A DNA stretch of 64,000 nucleotides from Paenibacillus sp. (GCA_031254035.1 JAIRVF010000124.1:62001-126000), one strand, 5' to 3'. Counted from the stretch's first letter, positions 16,947 to 25,601 are shown. The notes: generated by a model not told the origin, from the sequence alone. Program-made: numbers and translations.

Positions 16947-17168
16947 ATGGCCAATGATATCCGCATTTGTGATAAATGCAATCATATACAGATGAAAAGT
17001 TTAATTCCCAAGCTGAAGAGATTGGCTCCAGACACCGAAATTAAAGTCGGATGCAAGTCGTATTGCGGTCCTTGCCGCAAGCGGGCCTTTATTTACGTAA
17101 ACGGGCGTTACGTGAGTGCACCGACGGAAGAAGAAGTACTTGCGAAGATGGAGCCTTTTATCAAATAA
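16947..17168 (+). CDS. DUF1450 protein (YuzB-like)
   Basis: A 73-residue protein of the DUF1450 family with conserved cysteines: RICDKCNHI near the start, KVGCKSYCGPCRKRAFIYVNG in the middle and an EEVLAKMEPFI end. The CxxC and CxxxCxxC spacing suggests a thioredoxin-like or metal-binding site. The ATG at 16947 lies about 8 bases after AAGGG. It follows the HesB-like gene by 33 bases in the same direction, and both may take part in metal or redox handling, though that is inference. Confidence 0.85.
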   Translation: MANDIRICDKCNHIQMKSLIPKLKRLAPDTEIKVGCKSYCGPCRKRAFIYVNGRYVSAPTEEEVLAKMEPFIK

Positions 17169-17277
17169 ACCAAAACGAGGCTGGAAAATGGTTACTGGGC
17201 TGACATGCATAGTTCCTTTAAAGTAACCCCATCCTATAGGGTGGATAGGAACTTTTGAGTGAAGGAGAGAGCAGCCC

Positions 17278-17562
17278 ATGGCATTCAGATACGATTCCAG
17301 TCCGCAATCGCAAAATCAGATTTCCCAGGCGCAAAATTCACTGGAGAAACTGCATTATGCGGTTTCGCAAGCGATGTCCCATCCTAACGCTGAGATGGTG
17401 GAGCAGGCCAAGCATAGGCTTGCCCATACGGAACAGGCCGTTAATCAGACCGGGGACAGCTTGAATAGACAACCCGTTGAATTGGTTGAGGAAATGCTGG
17501 AAGAGGAGAAGAACCGCTTGGCTTCCATATCTTCTGACAAGCAAGGAGAACAAACAAAATAG
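17278..17562 (+). CDS. Small hydrophilic protein, possibly DUF2564-like
   Basis: A 94-residue glutamine- and glutamate-rich helical protein. AAGGAGA lies about 10 bases before the ATG. Two helices are predicted, SQNQISQAQNSLEKLHYAVS and EMVEQAKHRLAHTEQAVNQT, the latter resembling the paired-residue pattern of DUF2564 (YpeQ) proteins. In Bacillus subtilis YpeQ lies near YpsC, and here the next gene is a YpsC-type methyltransferase, which weakly supports the idea. A terminator follows. Confidence 0.65.
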   Translation: MAFRYDSSPQSQNQISQAQNSLEKLHYAVSQAMSHPNAEMVEQAKHRLAHTEQAVNQTGDSLNRQPVELVEEMLEEEKNRLASISSDKQGEQTK

Positions 17563-17572
17563 TTGCCTGTCT

Positions 17573-17619
17573 GAGAGGTTGTCCTTAAGTAGCTCACACT
17601 ACTGGGACAGCCTCTTTTT
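17573..17619 (+). terminator. Terminator after 17278-17562 gene
   Basis: GAGGTTGTCC and GGGACAGCCTC arms followed by TTTTT. Confidence 0.8.
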
Positions 17620-17672
17620 AACATATCGGAAAGAATAAAATCACGGCGTTGTGATTGTTTTGCAAAATACCA

Positions 17673-17712
17673 AATAACCCGGAAAGCCCATATTTGGACG
17701 ATCCGGGTTATT
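17673..17712. repeat. Inverted repeat in convergent gap
   Basis: AATAACCCGG (17673-17682) and CCGGGTTATT (17703-17712) are perfect 10-base arms around 20 bases. It lies about 100 bases beyond the stop of the minus-strand methyltransferase gene and may act as its terminator or stabilise mRNA. Confidence 0.5.
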
Positions 17713-17809
17713 CACAAGAGCTTTCCGAAGGAACGTTCGCATCAAAAGCATACGCTTTAGTCTTTCGGTTGGGGCGGGCTGTTCCCGCCACGAACGAAAA
17801 GCCTTGGAA

Positions 17810-18949
17810 TTAATGTTTGCGCGGCGGGAGAGGTCCCATAAACTGATAATATTGACACTCGATCCGGCCGTTGTAAAGCTTGCGCCGTTTATCCGCTTTA
17901 CGTCCGAAATAGTGCTCGAACTGTTTGGTCGGGCTGATGGCGAAGAAGGACCAGGTCGGCAGCTGGGCGGCAGTATGGCCTAATTGGCGGATCAACTTTT
18001 CGACTTCGTTTTTCTCGCTCAGACGTTCGCCGTAAGGCGGGTTGGTGATCAGGCAGCCGTATTCGCCTTCAGGTTTGGCTTTGACCGCTGGCAGAACGTT
18101 AAATGTAATTTCGCGTCCGAATCCGGCGCTTTTGGCCGCCGCTTTGGCGACCTCAATGGCCTGCGGGTCGATATCGCTGCCTGTGAGCTGCAGAGGTTCG
18201 TCATCCCGCACCGAATCATAAGCATCCTCGCGGGCTTCAGTCCAAAGCTGCTCCGGAATGATACGCCAATGCTCGGAAGGAAAGGAGCGGCGCAGACCCG
18301 GTGCGATATTCCAGCCCATTAGGGCAGCTTCGATCAGGAAGGTGCCTGAACCGCAGCATGGATCGTACAGAGGGCGGGAGGCATTCCAGCGACTGAGCTG
18401 CAGCATTGCGGCAGCCATCGTTTCCTTGATCGGCGCCTCGGTCACAAGTTTGCGGTAGCCGCGTTTGTGCAGGGCCGGCCCTGTTGTATCCAATGTAAGG
18501 AGCGCTACGTCTTTATGAAGATTAACTTCGATGACATAACGCGCGCCGTTTTCCTGAAACCAATCCGTACGATACTTTTGCTTGAGTTTTTCCACAATGG
18601 CTTTCTTCACGATTCCTTGACACGCGGGAACGCTGCTCAGTTGGGAATGATGCGAACGGCCTTCGACAGGGAATTCCCCGTCAACTGGAATCCAGTCCTC
18701 CCAAGGCAGTGCCTTGGTTCCTTCAAAAAGTTCGTCAAAGGTTTTGGCTGGGAATTCCCCCATTTTCACAAGAATCCGGTCCGATGTTCGAAGCCACAAG
18801 TTGCAGCGGCAAATATCTTTGAGATCTCCGGCAAAAGTAACTCTGCCATTCTCAACCTGCATATCGGTATATCCTAAATCTTTAAGTTCTCGCGCCACGA
18901 TTGACTCCAGGCCCATCGGTGCGGTTGCAATCAATTGCAAACGGGACAT
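17810..18949 (-). CDS. THUMP-domain 23S rRNA guanine-N2 methyltransferase (YpsC/RlmL-like)
   Basis: A 379-residue RNA methyltransferase. An N-terminal ferredoxin-like and THUMP region (residues about 1-150) begins MSRLQLIATAPMGLESIVAREL, matching YpsC; an ATG six codons earlier is possible, but neither has a strong ribosome binding site. The Rossmann domain shows the SAM loop DPCCGSGTFLIEAAL near residue 190 and the NPPYGERL catalytic motif near 305, typical of N2-guanine methylation as in RlmL. TGSDIDPQAIEVAKAAAKSAG binds the cofactor ribose. A copy of a dispersed leader repeat lies about 60 bases upstream of the start. Confidence 0.92.
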   Translation of the reverse strand: MSRLQLIATAPMGLESIVARELKDLGYTDMQVENGRVTFAGDLKDICRCNLWLRTSDRILVKMGEFPAKTFDELFEGTKALPWEDWIPVDGEFPVEGRSHHSQLSSVPACQGIVKKAIVEKLKQKYRTDWFQENGARYVIEVNLHKDVALLTLDTTGPALHKRGYRKLVTEAPIKETMAAAMLQLSRWNASRPLYDPCCGSGTFLIEAALMGWNIAPGLRRSFPSEHWRIIPEQLWTEAREDAYDSVRDDEPLQLTGSDIDPQAIEVAKAAAKSAGFGREITFNVLPAVKAKPEGEYGCLITNPPYGERLSEKNEVEKLIRQLGHTAAQLPTWSFFAISPTKQFEHYFGRKADKRRKLYNGRIECQYYQFMGPLPPRKH

Positions 18950-19010
18950 AAGCGGTTTCAACTCCATTTTCTGACTATAGGTATTTTGTATGAGTTTATT
19001 GACAATGTGC

Positions 19011-19093
19011 TAGGTGACCGCTACGGTTACGGATCATTCTTCCGATCGCTGCCCGCCTTCGTAAGAATCGATTCCGTCCCCTTCGCTACCTTT
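19011..19093 (-). repeat. Dispersed leader repeat, copy 2
   Basis: About 83 bases matching the copy at 8880-8952 in the same order and orientation, with a short insertion CTACGG after GGTGACCG. Both copies lie about 60-75 bases before the start codon of a minus-strand gene. Confidence 0.7.
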
Positions 19094-19232
19094 GCTTAAT
19101 GTCAGAAACTATATGTTAATGCATCCAAAATGTCAGCTTTAGCTTTAGCTAACGGGATTGCATTGAATCCCTCCAATTTTACTCTATAATAGTATAGGTT
19201 AATGTAAGGTGAGAAACAAACCTTTCATAAAG

Positions 19233-19635
19233 AGGTTGTTCAAAAAGTCCGATTTTGATCACGAAGTGAATCAGGAAGCGGACTTTCGCATCGAATCTTG
19301 AATTCAGCCGGTCCTAAGCAGACGCATACGAAGTATGCTTCCTCCGGAAACATTTCAGGTGCTCACGTACCCACTACAAGCAGATGCTTACGAAGTCGTT
19401 TTCTACGAAAACGTGTAGCTCCGCTCCTCAGTCCCTAGCTTCATCCAACTCAAGCGTTTTGAAAAAACGCACTTCGGAAGCATAGGCTAAAGCGTTTTGA
19501 AAAAACGCACTTCGGAAGCATAGGCTAAAGCGTTTTGAAAAAACGCACATCGGAAGGATAGGCTAAAGCGTTTTGAAAAAACGCACATCGGAAGCATAAG
19601 CTTCGGTGCTGAAAATCGCCCTTTTTGAACACGAA
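19233..19635. mobile_element. MITE-like non-coding element
   Basis: A roughly 403-base element whose ends are inverted: GTTCAAAAAGTCCGATTTT on the left and AAAATCGCCCTTTTTGAAC on the right. Both sides are flanked by the 7-base direct repeat CATAAAG (19226-19232 and 19636-19642), a possible target-site duplication. It contains no transposase. Near the right end are four 38-base tandem repeats. This looks like a miniature element moved in trans by an unrelated transposase. Confidence 0.65.
19452..19603. repeat. Four 38-bp tandem repeats
   Basis: Units start at 19452, 19490, 19528 and 19566. Each holds a small hairpin CGTTTT-GAA-AAAACG followed by GCAC(T/A)TCGGAAG. Units 1 and 2 are identical; later units differ by a few bases. 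There are no unique spacers, so this is not a CRISPR array. Confidence 0.9.
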
Positions 19636-19682
19636 CATAAAGGTTTTTATCTTGATAGTTGAATGTGAAGGGGAGTCTAACC

Positions 19683-20321
19683 ATGAGTCCTGAAGAATAC
19701 GTGGACCATTTTCTCGACAATGACGGGCAGCTTGCCCGTGTTAAACAAAATATTGCCGATAAGGGCATGCCTGAAATCTCCATCGCACCAGGCTACGGGC
19801 GGCTGCTGACGATGTTGGTTGCGGCAACGAAGGCGTCACAGGTATTGGAAATCGGCGCCTTGGGCGGCTACAGCGGCATTTGTCTGGCCAGAGGTCTGGC
19901 GCCGGAAGGCAGGCTTACATCACTCGAGCTGAAACAGGACTTTGCCGATGTTGCGCTTGCGAATCTGACCGAAGCCGGGTTTGGGAAGCAGGTAGAATAT
20001 ATGATCGGTCAAGCGACGGATAGCTTGGAAAGCCTCAAGCAGGCAGGCCGAAAGTTTGATTTCTTTTTTATCGATGCGGACAAGGAAAATTATCTTGTTT
20101 ACCTAGAATATGCGATAGAGCTAGCGAATCCTGGGGCGATCATTGCGGGGGACAACACGTTTTTGCGGGGAAGAACCTTGAACCCGGACAAAAATGGCCC
20201 GTCCGTTCAGGCTATTCGCCGTTTCAATGAGCAGATGGCGACCGATGACCGCCTGATCGGGACCATTTTGCCGGCCTATGACGGGCTGGCCGTAGCCATG
20301 GTGAAGCCACAGGAGCAGTAA
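19683..20321 (+). CDS. SAM-dependent O-methyltransferase (class I, COMT-like)
   Basis: A 212-residue methyltransferase of the family of cation-dependent catechol/caffeoyl-CoA O-methyltransferases. The ATG at 19683 lies 7 bases from GGGGAG. The SAM-binding loop is QVLEIGALGGYSGICLA near residue 55; the metal-binding aspartate is in FFFIDADKENY near 128, and a second site is GDNTFLRG near 157. The substrate is unknown; bacterial members methylate catechols or small phenolics, and some are YrrM-like tRNA enzymes. The MITE-like element ends 48 bases upstream and may supply or disturb its promoter. Confidence 0.9.
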   Translation: MSPEEYVDHFLDNDGQLARVKQNIADKGMPEISIAPGYGRLLTMLVAATKASQVLEIGALGGYSGICLARGLAPEGRLTSLELKQDFADVALANLTEAGFGKQVEYMIGQATDSLESLKQAGRKFDFFFIDADKENYLVYLEYAIELANPGAIIAGDNTFLRGRTLNPDKNGPSVQAIRRFNEQMATDDRLIGTILPAYDGLAVAMVKPQEQ

Positions 20322-20354
20322 CACCGAGAAGGAGCGGCAATCACTGGATTTTGT

Positions 20355-20398
20355 AAAAAAAGGTGGCGCAGAATACTTATTCTGCCCACCTTTTTTTT
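20355..20398 (+). terminator. Terminator of the O-methyltransferase gene
   Basis: AAAAAGGTGG-GCAGAA and TTCTGC-CACCTTTTT arms followed by a run of T residues. Confidence 0.85.
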
Positions 20399-20420
20399 GG
20401 AGGTATTTTATGATTTTTTG

Positions 20421-20542
20421 GGCCCCCGCAAAGTAATCGGTATAAGCTTCGAAGGCCACACGTCACTCCGTACTTTTGCTCCGCAAAAGCGCCTCTCTTT
20501 GAGAGACGTCGGACTTCTTACCGATACTCTTTGTGGGGGGGG
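20421..20542. repeat. Nested hairpin element with CCCC-CAAAG ends
   Basis: Outer arms CCCCCGCAAAG..ATCGGTAT..AAG and the complementary CTTACCGATACTCTTTGTGG about 70 bases later pair over about 20 positions. Inside lie two further hairpins, CTTTTGCTCCGCAAAAG and a stem around CTCTCTTTGAGAG. The ends resemble another element at about 60515-60580. No frame is plausible. Confidence 0.6.
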
Positions 20543-20545
20543 ATT

Positions 20546-21757
20546 TTACCGATACCGCGGCGAAGTATGCTTTTTGTACAGCTTGAGCCGTACCCATACC
20601 ATGTTTATGAGCAGCAGGCAGCCAGAGATGATAAACAAGCCTTCGATGCCGATAAAGCCTGATAAAAATCCGCCGACAAGCGCACCCAGCATATTACCAA
20701 GCGCAAGTGTACTTGTATTAAAGCCGAATGCCCGGCTTTCCATACCTTCAGGCGTATACGAACGAATGAGGGCGTTCACGCTCGGTAGCAGGCCGCCCAT
20801 GAAGATACCCATCAGGAAGCGGATGATGATCAGCTGCCAAACGGACTGAACAAAAGCCTGCGGAATCAGCGTTACTCCGGCTCCAATCAAGGCATAGGTC
20901 AGAATGCGATGTGCCCCCACCTTATCACTAAGTTTGCCGAGAATCGGCGAAGTGATCATGTTGGACAGGCCTGTGACGGCACTAACCATGCCAGCCCAGA
21001 AGGCCAGATTGGCCGGCGAGGCCTGCAGCTTCTCAACATACAGCGGGAGCAGCGACATTGGGCTTATCATGGCAAACTGCAGCAAAAAGGTTACAGCGAA
21101 CAACGCCAGCAGCTGCGGAATTTGCGCCAGCTCCCTGAGTCCGGCAAGGACCGAAATCTGCGGCGCTTTTGCGGCTTCTTCGCGGTTGAAGTTCTCTTTG
21201 ACCAGGAAGAGTGCAAGCAGCGATGCGATGAAAATAAGAATACCGATAATATAGAAAATAGGGCGGAATCCGAACCAATCCGCAAGACCTCCCCCGATAA
21301 GAGGTCCAAGAATGGTCCCTGCCACGGATCCGGACTGCATGATTCCCATTGCAAAACCCATCCGGTTTTTCGGGGTTGTGCTGGATACAAGCGATATAGA
21401 AGCAGGGTTAAATCCGGAGATTGTTCCGTTTAACAGCCGGAGCAGCAGCAGTTCCCAAGGATTGCGGGCAAAACCCATCAATGTAATGACAATCGCCATG
21501 CCGAAGCCGGAGCGCAGCAACATGATTTTGCGTCCATAACGGTCGGCAAGCTTGCCCCATATCGGCTGAAAAATAAATGAGGTCAGGAAGTTGGCCGCAA
21601 AAATCATTCCCGCCCACATACCAATCTGATGTTCGCCCTGAACTCCCAGATCCTTTGCCAGATATAGGGATAGAAATGGGGTGATCATCGTCATGCCAGA
21701 GTTGACCAGAAATTGGCCGATCCAAAGCACAATCAAGTTGACTTTCCACGATTTCAT
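20546..21757 (-). CDS. MFS multidrug efflux transporter (MdtG-like)
   Basis: A 403-residue major facilitator with about twelve membrane segments. The ATG at 21757 is chosen with AGGGAG about 10 bases upstream; a GTG four codons earlier touches that site. The loop 2-3 motif GKLADRYGRKIMLLRS is canonical, and LRLLNGTISGFNPASISLVS with SGSVAGTILGPLIGG in helix 5 is the antiporter motif C region. Close in pattern to MdtG and YfnA-type drug:H+ antiporters. It is divergent from hemE and convergent with the O-methyltransferase gene. Confidence 0.9.
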   Translation of the reverse strand: MKSWKVNLIVLWIGQFLVNSGMTMITPFLSLYLAKDLGVQGEHQIGMWAGMIFAANFLTSFIFQPIWGKLADRYGRKIMLLRSGFGMAIVITLMGFARNPWELLLLRLLNGTISGFNPASISLVSSTTPKNRMGFAMGIMQSGSVAGTILGPLIGGGLADWFGFRPIFYIIGILIFIASLLALFLVKENFNREEAAKAPQISVLAGLRELAQIPQLLALFAVTFLLQFAMISPMSLLPLYVEKLQASPANLAFWAGMVSAVTGLSNMITSPILGKLSDKVGAHRILTYALIGAGVTLIPQAFVQSVWQLIIIRFLMGIFMGGLLPSVNALIRSYTPEGMESRAFGFNTSTLALGNMLGALVGGFLSGFIGIEGLFIISGCLLLINMVWVRLKLYKKHTSPRYR

Positions 21758-21893
21758 TGTGCTTTTCACTCCCTTTCTCGTGCGACTGCGATAGCATCAT
21801 GAAAAACATAGATCATTCCAGTATAACATATTCGCCTAAACGATCAGCGTAACAGATGTCATACTATTGTCATCGGATGCAAGAGAGAGCCAG

Positions 21894-21922
21894 TTGTTAC
21901 TTACTTTTAAAAAGGGCATAAT
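21894..21922 (+). promoter_or_regulatory. Putative hemE promoter
   Basis: TTGTTA (21894-21899) and CATAAT (21917-21922) are spaced 17 bases apart, about 40 bases before the hemE start codon. Confidence 0.45.
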
Positions 21923-21962
21923 ATGGATTAGAGAAATTCTAAAAAGTATTGGAGGCCCTTTC

Positions 21963-23018
21963 ATGACCTACAACGATACACTCATTCGTGCCAGCTATAA
22001 AAAGGAAGTGGATCATGTTCCCGTCTGGTATATGAGACAAGCGGGCAGGTACGATCCTGAATACCGTAAAATTAAAGAAAAATATACGCTTCTTGAAATT
22101 TGCCGGCAGCCGGAGCTTGCAGCGGAAATCACTATGATGCCGGTACGGAAGCTTGGCGTGGATGCTGCCATATTGTATTCCGACATTATGAACCCGGTTG
22201 CTTCCCTCGGCGTGGATTTTGATATCGTGAAAAATATCGGTCCCGTGATCGACAATCCAATCCGGAGTAAAGCGGATGTGGAGAAGCTGCGTCCAATCGA
22301 TGTGGAGAAGGACTTATCTCATATATTGGAAACCATTCGCATTCTTGACCGTGAGTTGGATGTTCCGTTGATCACCTTTGCTGGAGCACCGTTTACGATT
22401 GCGAGTTATCTGATTGAAGGGCGCCCTTCCAAAAGTTATATTTTAACGAAAACATTAATGTACTCCGAACCGGAAGTTTGGAATCTCCTCATGAATAAGC
22501 TTGGCGATATGGTTATTACATATGTGCGGGCTCATATCCAGAACGGGGGCAAGGCATTCCAGCTCTTTGACAGCTGGGTTGGGGCGCTTTCTCCAAAGGA
22601 TTTTCAAAAATTTGTGCTTCCGACCATTACCCGTATCTTTACCGAACTTGCGGATTTGAATGTACCTAAAATATATTTTCCGGGCGTCAGCTCTGGCGAG
22701 CTTCTCCCAACGCTCACACAGCTTCAGGCAGATGTCATCGGACTGGACTGGAGGGTTTCCATTGCAGAGGGCCGCAAGCGTACGGGGGGCAAATTCGCAG
22801 TACAGGGGAACCTGGATCCGTATATTTTGACGGCACCTATGGATATCATCAAACAGTATGCCAAAGAGATCATAGACGAAGGCATTCAGGAGCCAGGTTA
22901 TATTTTTAATCTCGGACATGGTCTGTTCCCGGAAGCATCGCTCGACAAGCTGAAAGAGCTTACGGAATATATCCATGAATATTCGGCATCTGTTTTAAGA
23001 GAAAAAAAGAGCATATAA
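21963..23018 (+). CDS. hemE: Uroporphyrinogen decarboxylase
   Basis: A 351-residue cytosolic enzyme converting uroporphyrinogen III to coproporphyrinogen III. The ATG at 21963 lies after TTGGAGG; an in-frame extension upstream has no site. Active-site signatures are VPVWYMRQAGRYDPEYR near residue 18 (arginines binding substrate carboxylates), ILYSDIMNPVASLG with the catalytic aspartate near 78, and TFAGAPFTIASYLIEG. GLDWR and NLGHGLFPEAS complete the family pattern. It is followed by hemH, forming a haem pair. Confidence 0.97.
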   Translation: MTYNDTLIRASYKKEVDHVPVWYMRQAGRYDPEYRKIKEKYTLLEICRQPELAAEITMMPVRKLGVDAAILYSDIMNPVASLGVDFDIVKNIGPVIDNPIRSKADVEKLRPIDVEKDLSHILETIRILDRELDVPLITFAGAPFTIASYLIEGRPSKSYILTKTLMYSEPEVWNLLMNKLGDMVITYVRAHIQNGGKAFQLFDSWVGALSPKDFQKFVLPTITRIFTELADLNVPKIYFPGVSSGELLPTLTQLQADVIGLDWRVSIAEGRKRTGGKFAVQGNLDPYILTAPMDIIKQYAKEIIDEGIQEPGYIFNLGHGLFPEASLDKLKELTEYIHEYSASVLREKKSI

Positions 23019-23106
23019 GGGCTCAACATGATAATTAGTTAGTTTTTGACAAAATACAATATTGAGTCGAGATAAGACCAACATTTCCATTTGAGGTGAT
23101 CGTTTC

Positions 23107-24057
23107 GTGAAAACAAAGATCGGCGTTCTTGTGATGTCCTATGGAACTCCAGAAAGCATCGAAGGCATTGAAGCCTATTATACGCATATCCGTCGCGGAC
23201 ATGCTCCGTCTCCCGAACAGCTTGAAGAGCTGGCTGACCGATATAAAGCTATTGTGGGCGGCGTTTTTCCGCTGCGCGAAAATACGAACCATCAGGTAGA
23301 AGGCTTGCAGGAAGCGTTAAACACCGACAGTCGCCTGCTTGACGTTGAATTCGTCTGCTACCAGGGACTTAAGCATGCAAGTCCATTTATCGAAGACGGC
23401 GTGGAGCAAATGGCCAAAGATGGCATCAAAAAAGCGGTGGGCATCGTGTTAGCCCCTCATTACTCGACAATGAGCGTGGAAAGTTACGTGAAACGCGCTG
23501 AGGCCAAGGCGGAGGAAATGGGTGTGAAATTCACCTTCGTAAGAAGTTATCATCTGCATCCACAGCTGATTGAAGCCTTTGGCCGCCGGGTCAATGCGAA
23601 ACTTGACCTCTTTAAAGAAGCAGGTGCCGAGCGTGACGAAGTACGCGTATTGTTCAGTGCACACAGCTTACCAGAGAAAATTCTGCAGCTTGGTGATCCT
23701 TACCCAGAGCAGCTTATGGAAACCGCGAGAGCCATTGCTGAGAAGATTGGAATCACGTCATGGCAATTTGGGTGGCAAAGCGCCGGCCGAACATCAGAGC
23801 CTTGGCTTGGTCCGGATATTTTGGATACAGTCCGCGACCTCAGCAAGGAGCAGGTCGAAAACGTGCTGGTTGCTCCGATCGGATTCGTTTCCGATCATCT
23901 CGAGGTGCTTTATGATTTGGACATCGAAGCGCAGGAGGTTGCGAAAGAGCTTGATATGCGCCTGATGCGGATCGACATGCTGAATAGTGATCCCCTTTAT
24001 ATGGAAACGCTTTGTGATGCGATCGTTGATCAGCTTAAAAAATCGGAAATGGCTTGA
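23107..24057 (+). CDS. hemH: Coproporphyrin III ferrochelatase
   Basis: A 316-residue enzyme inserting iron into the porphyrin ring; in Firmicutes this is the coproporphyrin ferrochelatase (CpfC). It starts with GTG behind GAGGTGAT. Visible motifs are GVLVMSYGTPESIEGIEAYY at the start, LAPHYSTMSVESY near residue 120, FSAHSLPEKI with the metal-site histidine near 182, and PIGFVSDHLEVLYDLDIEA with the conserved glutamate near 265. It lies 88 bases after hemE. The coproporphyrinogen oxidase gene hemY (cgoX), the usual third member in Bacillus, is not next to it; a terminator and capA follow. Confidence 0.97.
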   Translation: MKTKIGVLVMSYGTPESIEGIEAYYTHIRRGHAPSPEQLEELADRYKAIVGGVFPLRENTNHQVEGLQEALNTDSRLLDVEFVCYQGLKHASPFIEDGVEQMAKDGIKKAVGIVLAPHYSTMSVESYVKRAEAKAEEMGVKFTFVRSYHLHPQLIEAFGRRVNAKLDLFKEAGAERDEVRVLFSAHSLPEKILQLGDPYPEQLMETARAIAEKIGITSWQFGWQSAGRTSEPWLGPDILDTVRDLSKEQVENVLVAPIGFVSDHLEVLYDLDIEAQEVAKELDMRLMRIDMLNSDPLYMETLCDAIVDQLKKSEMA

Positions 24058-24077
24058 TTCCAGGTAAATATTACTTA

Positions 24078-24105
24078 GAACCCTCCGCGGCGGAGGGTTC
24101 TATTT
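24078..24105 (+). terminator. Terminator of hemEH
   Basis: Perfect GAACCCTCCG-CGG-CGGAGGGTTC hairpin followed by TATTTG, 21 bases after the hemH stop. Confidence 0.8.
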
Positions 24106-24178
24106 GCTTGTGCAGACCTGATATAATAGTATGGATTAAGTAAATCTACTAAAATATGAAAAATTTTAAGGAGGAACG

Positions 24179-25561
24179 ATGTATCCGCCGAGATCACAGA
24201 AAAAACGTTCCGGCAAGAAAAACCGGAAGTTGAAGCAAAGGCGTCTGTGGCTAACCGTGAATGCCGTTTTGCTTTTGATGATTGTTAGTTTAGTTTCTTA
24301 TTATTTTCTCAGCGATCAAAGCGTGGAAGGGGTGCAGCAGCCAAAACCAGCGTCACCGGATTCTACGGTTGATTTAAGCGGTGGAAATGCCGGAAAAACG
24401 GCCAAAACCACAGAAAGTGCCGGAACCAGTAAGAAACCAGCAGAAGAGAATCCACCTGCAAAATCAAATGATCATCACACGGAGAATGCTGAGAATGAAC
24501 AGCGGAAGGATCAGTCCGTAGCATCTGGAGATGATGGAGAAGGTCCAGCGGGAACTAAGCAGGAGGACTCTAAAGCTCCGGATAAACATAATATAGCAAA
24601 AGATAACGGCAGGGGCGTCACCATTCATTTTGTTGGTGACATGATCTTTTCGGGCAAAGTGGAAACGCTGCTCGAGCAAAAAGGCTATTCATACCCTTTT
24701 ACTTATTTGGGGGATACGTTTAAGAAGGATGACCTTACGCTTGGAAATCTGGAAACGCCAGTGACTACGGGCGGCGTGAGCGCCAAAAACAAGCAGTTTG
24801 TATTCAAAGCTTCGCCGAAAGCGCTGGATGCCCTGCACGCGGCAGGTATGGACGTTGTCAACCTTGGCAATAACCATATACTTGACCAGGGTGAAGTTGG
24901 TCTGCTGGATACGATTAAGTACTTAGAACAAAGCGGTATTGAATATGTAGGCGCAGGCAAAACTGCGGCGCGGGCTTATCAACCGCAGTTTTTTAAACGC
25001 GGGGGCATGACCATAGCTGTCATCGGCTGCAGCCGGGTGTATCCGGAGCCGAATTGGGCTGCGGGAGACAATAAACCCGGTGTGGCCAGTGCGTACGATA
25101 AGGCTTCGCGCGTCGTTTCCTCAATAGCCGAAGCCCGCAAGAAAGCTGATCTGGTCATCGTTATGGCACATTGGGGCATTGAACGGTCCCTTACGCCAAA
25201 CGACATCCAGAAGAAGCTTGCACATGATTTTATTGACGCAGGTGCCGATTTGATTATTGGCGGACACCCGCATGTCCTGCAGGGACTGGAACAGTATAAA
25301 GGCAAATGGATTGCTTATAGTACAGGGAACTTTATTTTCACTAAATCCAGCGTACCTGCAACATGGAAAACCGCTGTCTTTGAGGCAAAGTGCAAACCGG
25401 GTTCGGGCTGCAGCATGAAGCTGGTACCATATCATGCGGAGTTGGGCCAGCCTGTGCCGATGAATGCGCAGGAAGGCAGTCAGTTGATGCAGGAGCTTCA
25501 GAAGATTTCGATTGGTGGTGTAAAAATTTCCGGGGACGGTGTTGTCACACCGGGTTCCTAA
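24179..25561 (+). CDS. CapA/PgsA-family protein
   Basis: A 460-residue membrane-anchored protein. Residues about 23-46 form a signal anchor after a very basic tail. Residues 50-140 are a low-complexity linker rich in proline, lysine and glutamate. The CapA metallophosphatase-like domain runs from about residue 143: FVGDMIFSGKVE, LGNLETPVTT, VNLGNNHILDQG, VMAHWGIE and IIGGHPHVLQG, matching calcineurin-like metal ligands. Family members aid poly-gamma-glutamate export in capsule operons, but no pgsBC genes adjoin this one, so it probably serves another envelope role. The ATG follows AAGGAGG. Confidence 0.92.
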   Translation: MYPPRSQKKRSGKKNRKLKQRRLWLTVNAVLLLMIVSLVSYYFLSDQSVEGVQQPKPASPDSTVDLSGGNAGKTAKTTESAGTSKKPAEENPPAKSNDHHTENAENEQRKDQSVASGDDGEGPAGTKQEDSKAPDKHNIAKDNGRGVTIHFVGDMIFSGKVETLLEQKGYSYPFTYLGDTFKKDDLTLGNLETPVTTGGVSAKNKQFVFKASPKALDALHAAGMDVVNLGNNHILDQGEVGLLDTIKYLEQSGIEYVGAGKTAARAYQPQFFKRGGMTIAVIGCSRVYPEPNWAAGDNKPGVASAYDKASRVVSSIAEARKKADLVIVMAHWGIERSLTPNDIQKKLAHDFIDAGADLIIGGHPHVLQGLEQYKGKWIAYSTGNFIFTKSSVPATWKTAVFEAKCKPGSGCSMKLVPYHAELGQPVPMNAQEGSQLMQELQKISIGGVKISGDGVVTPGS

Positions 25562-25601
25562 GCTCAAAAAAAGCATGCGGCAAAGTTTGGGGGGGAGAAG
25601 G

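Larger units (their letters stand above)
18950..19682. other. 733-bp repeat-rich intergenic region
   Basis: This gap holds a dispersed leader repeat (19011-19093), a hairpin GGGATT-AATCCC near 19152-19170, a TATAAT-like box near 19190 and a MITE-like element (19233-19635). Open frames across the tandem repeats are by-products of the repeat unit and are not genes. Confidence 0.7.

Noticed and set aside
19452..19603. CRISPR-like repeats
   Set aside because: The 38-base units are directly contiguous with no unique spacers, and no cas genes are near.
19487..19783. Minus-strand frame of 98 codons across the tandem repeats
   Set aside because: It repeats the same peptide because of the 38-base units and overlaps the start of the O-methyltransferase gene.
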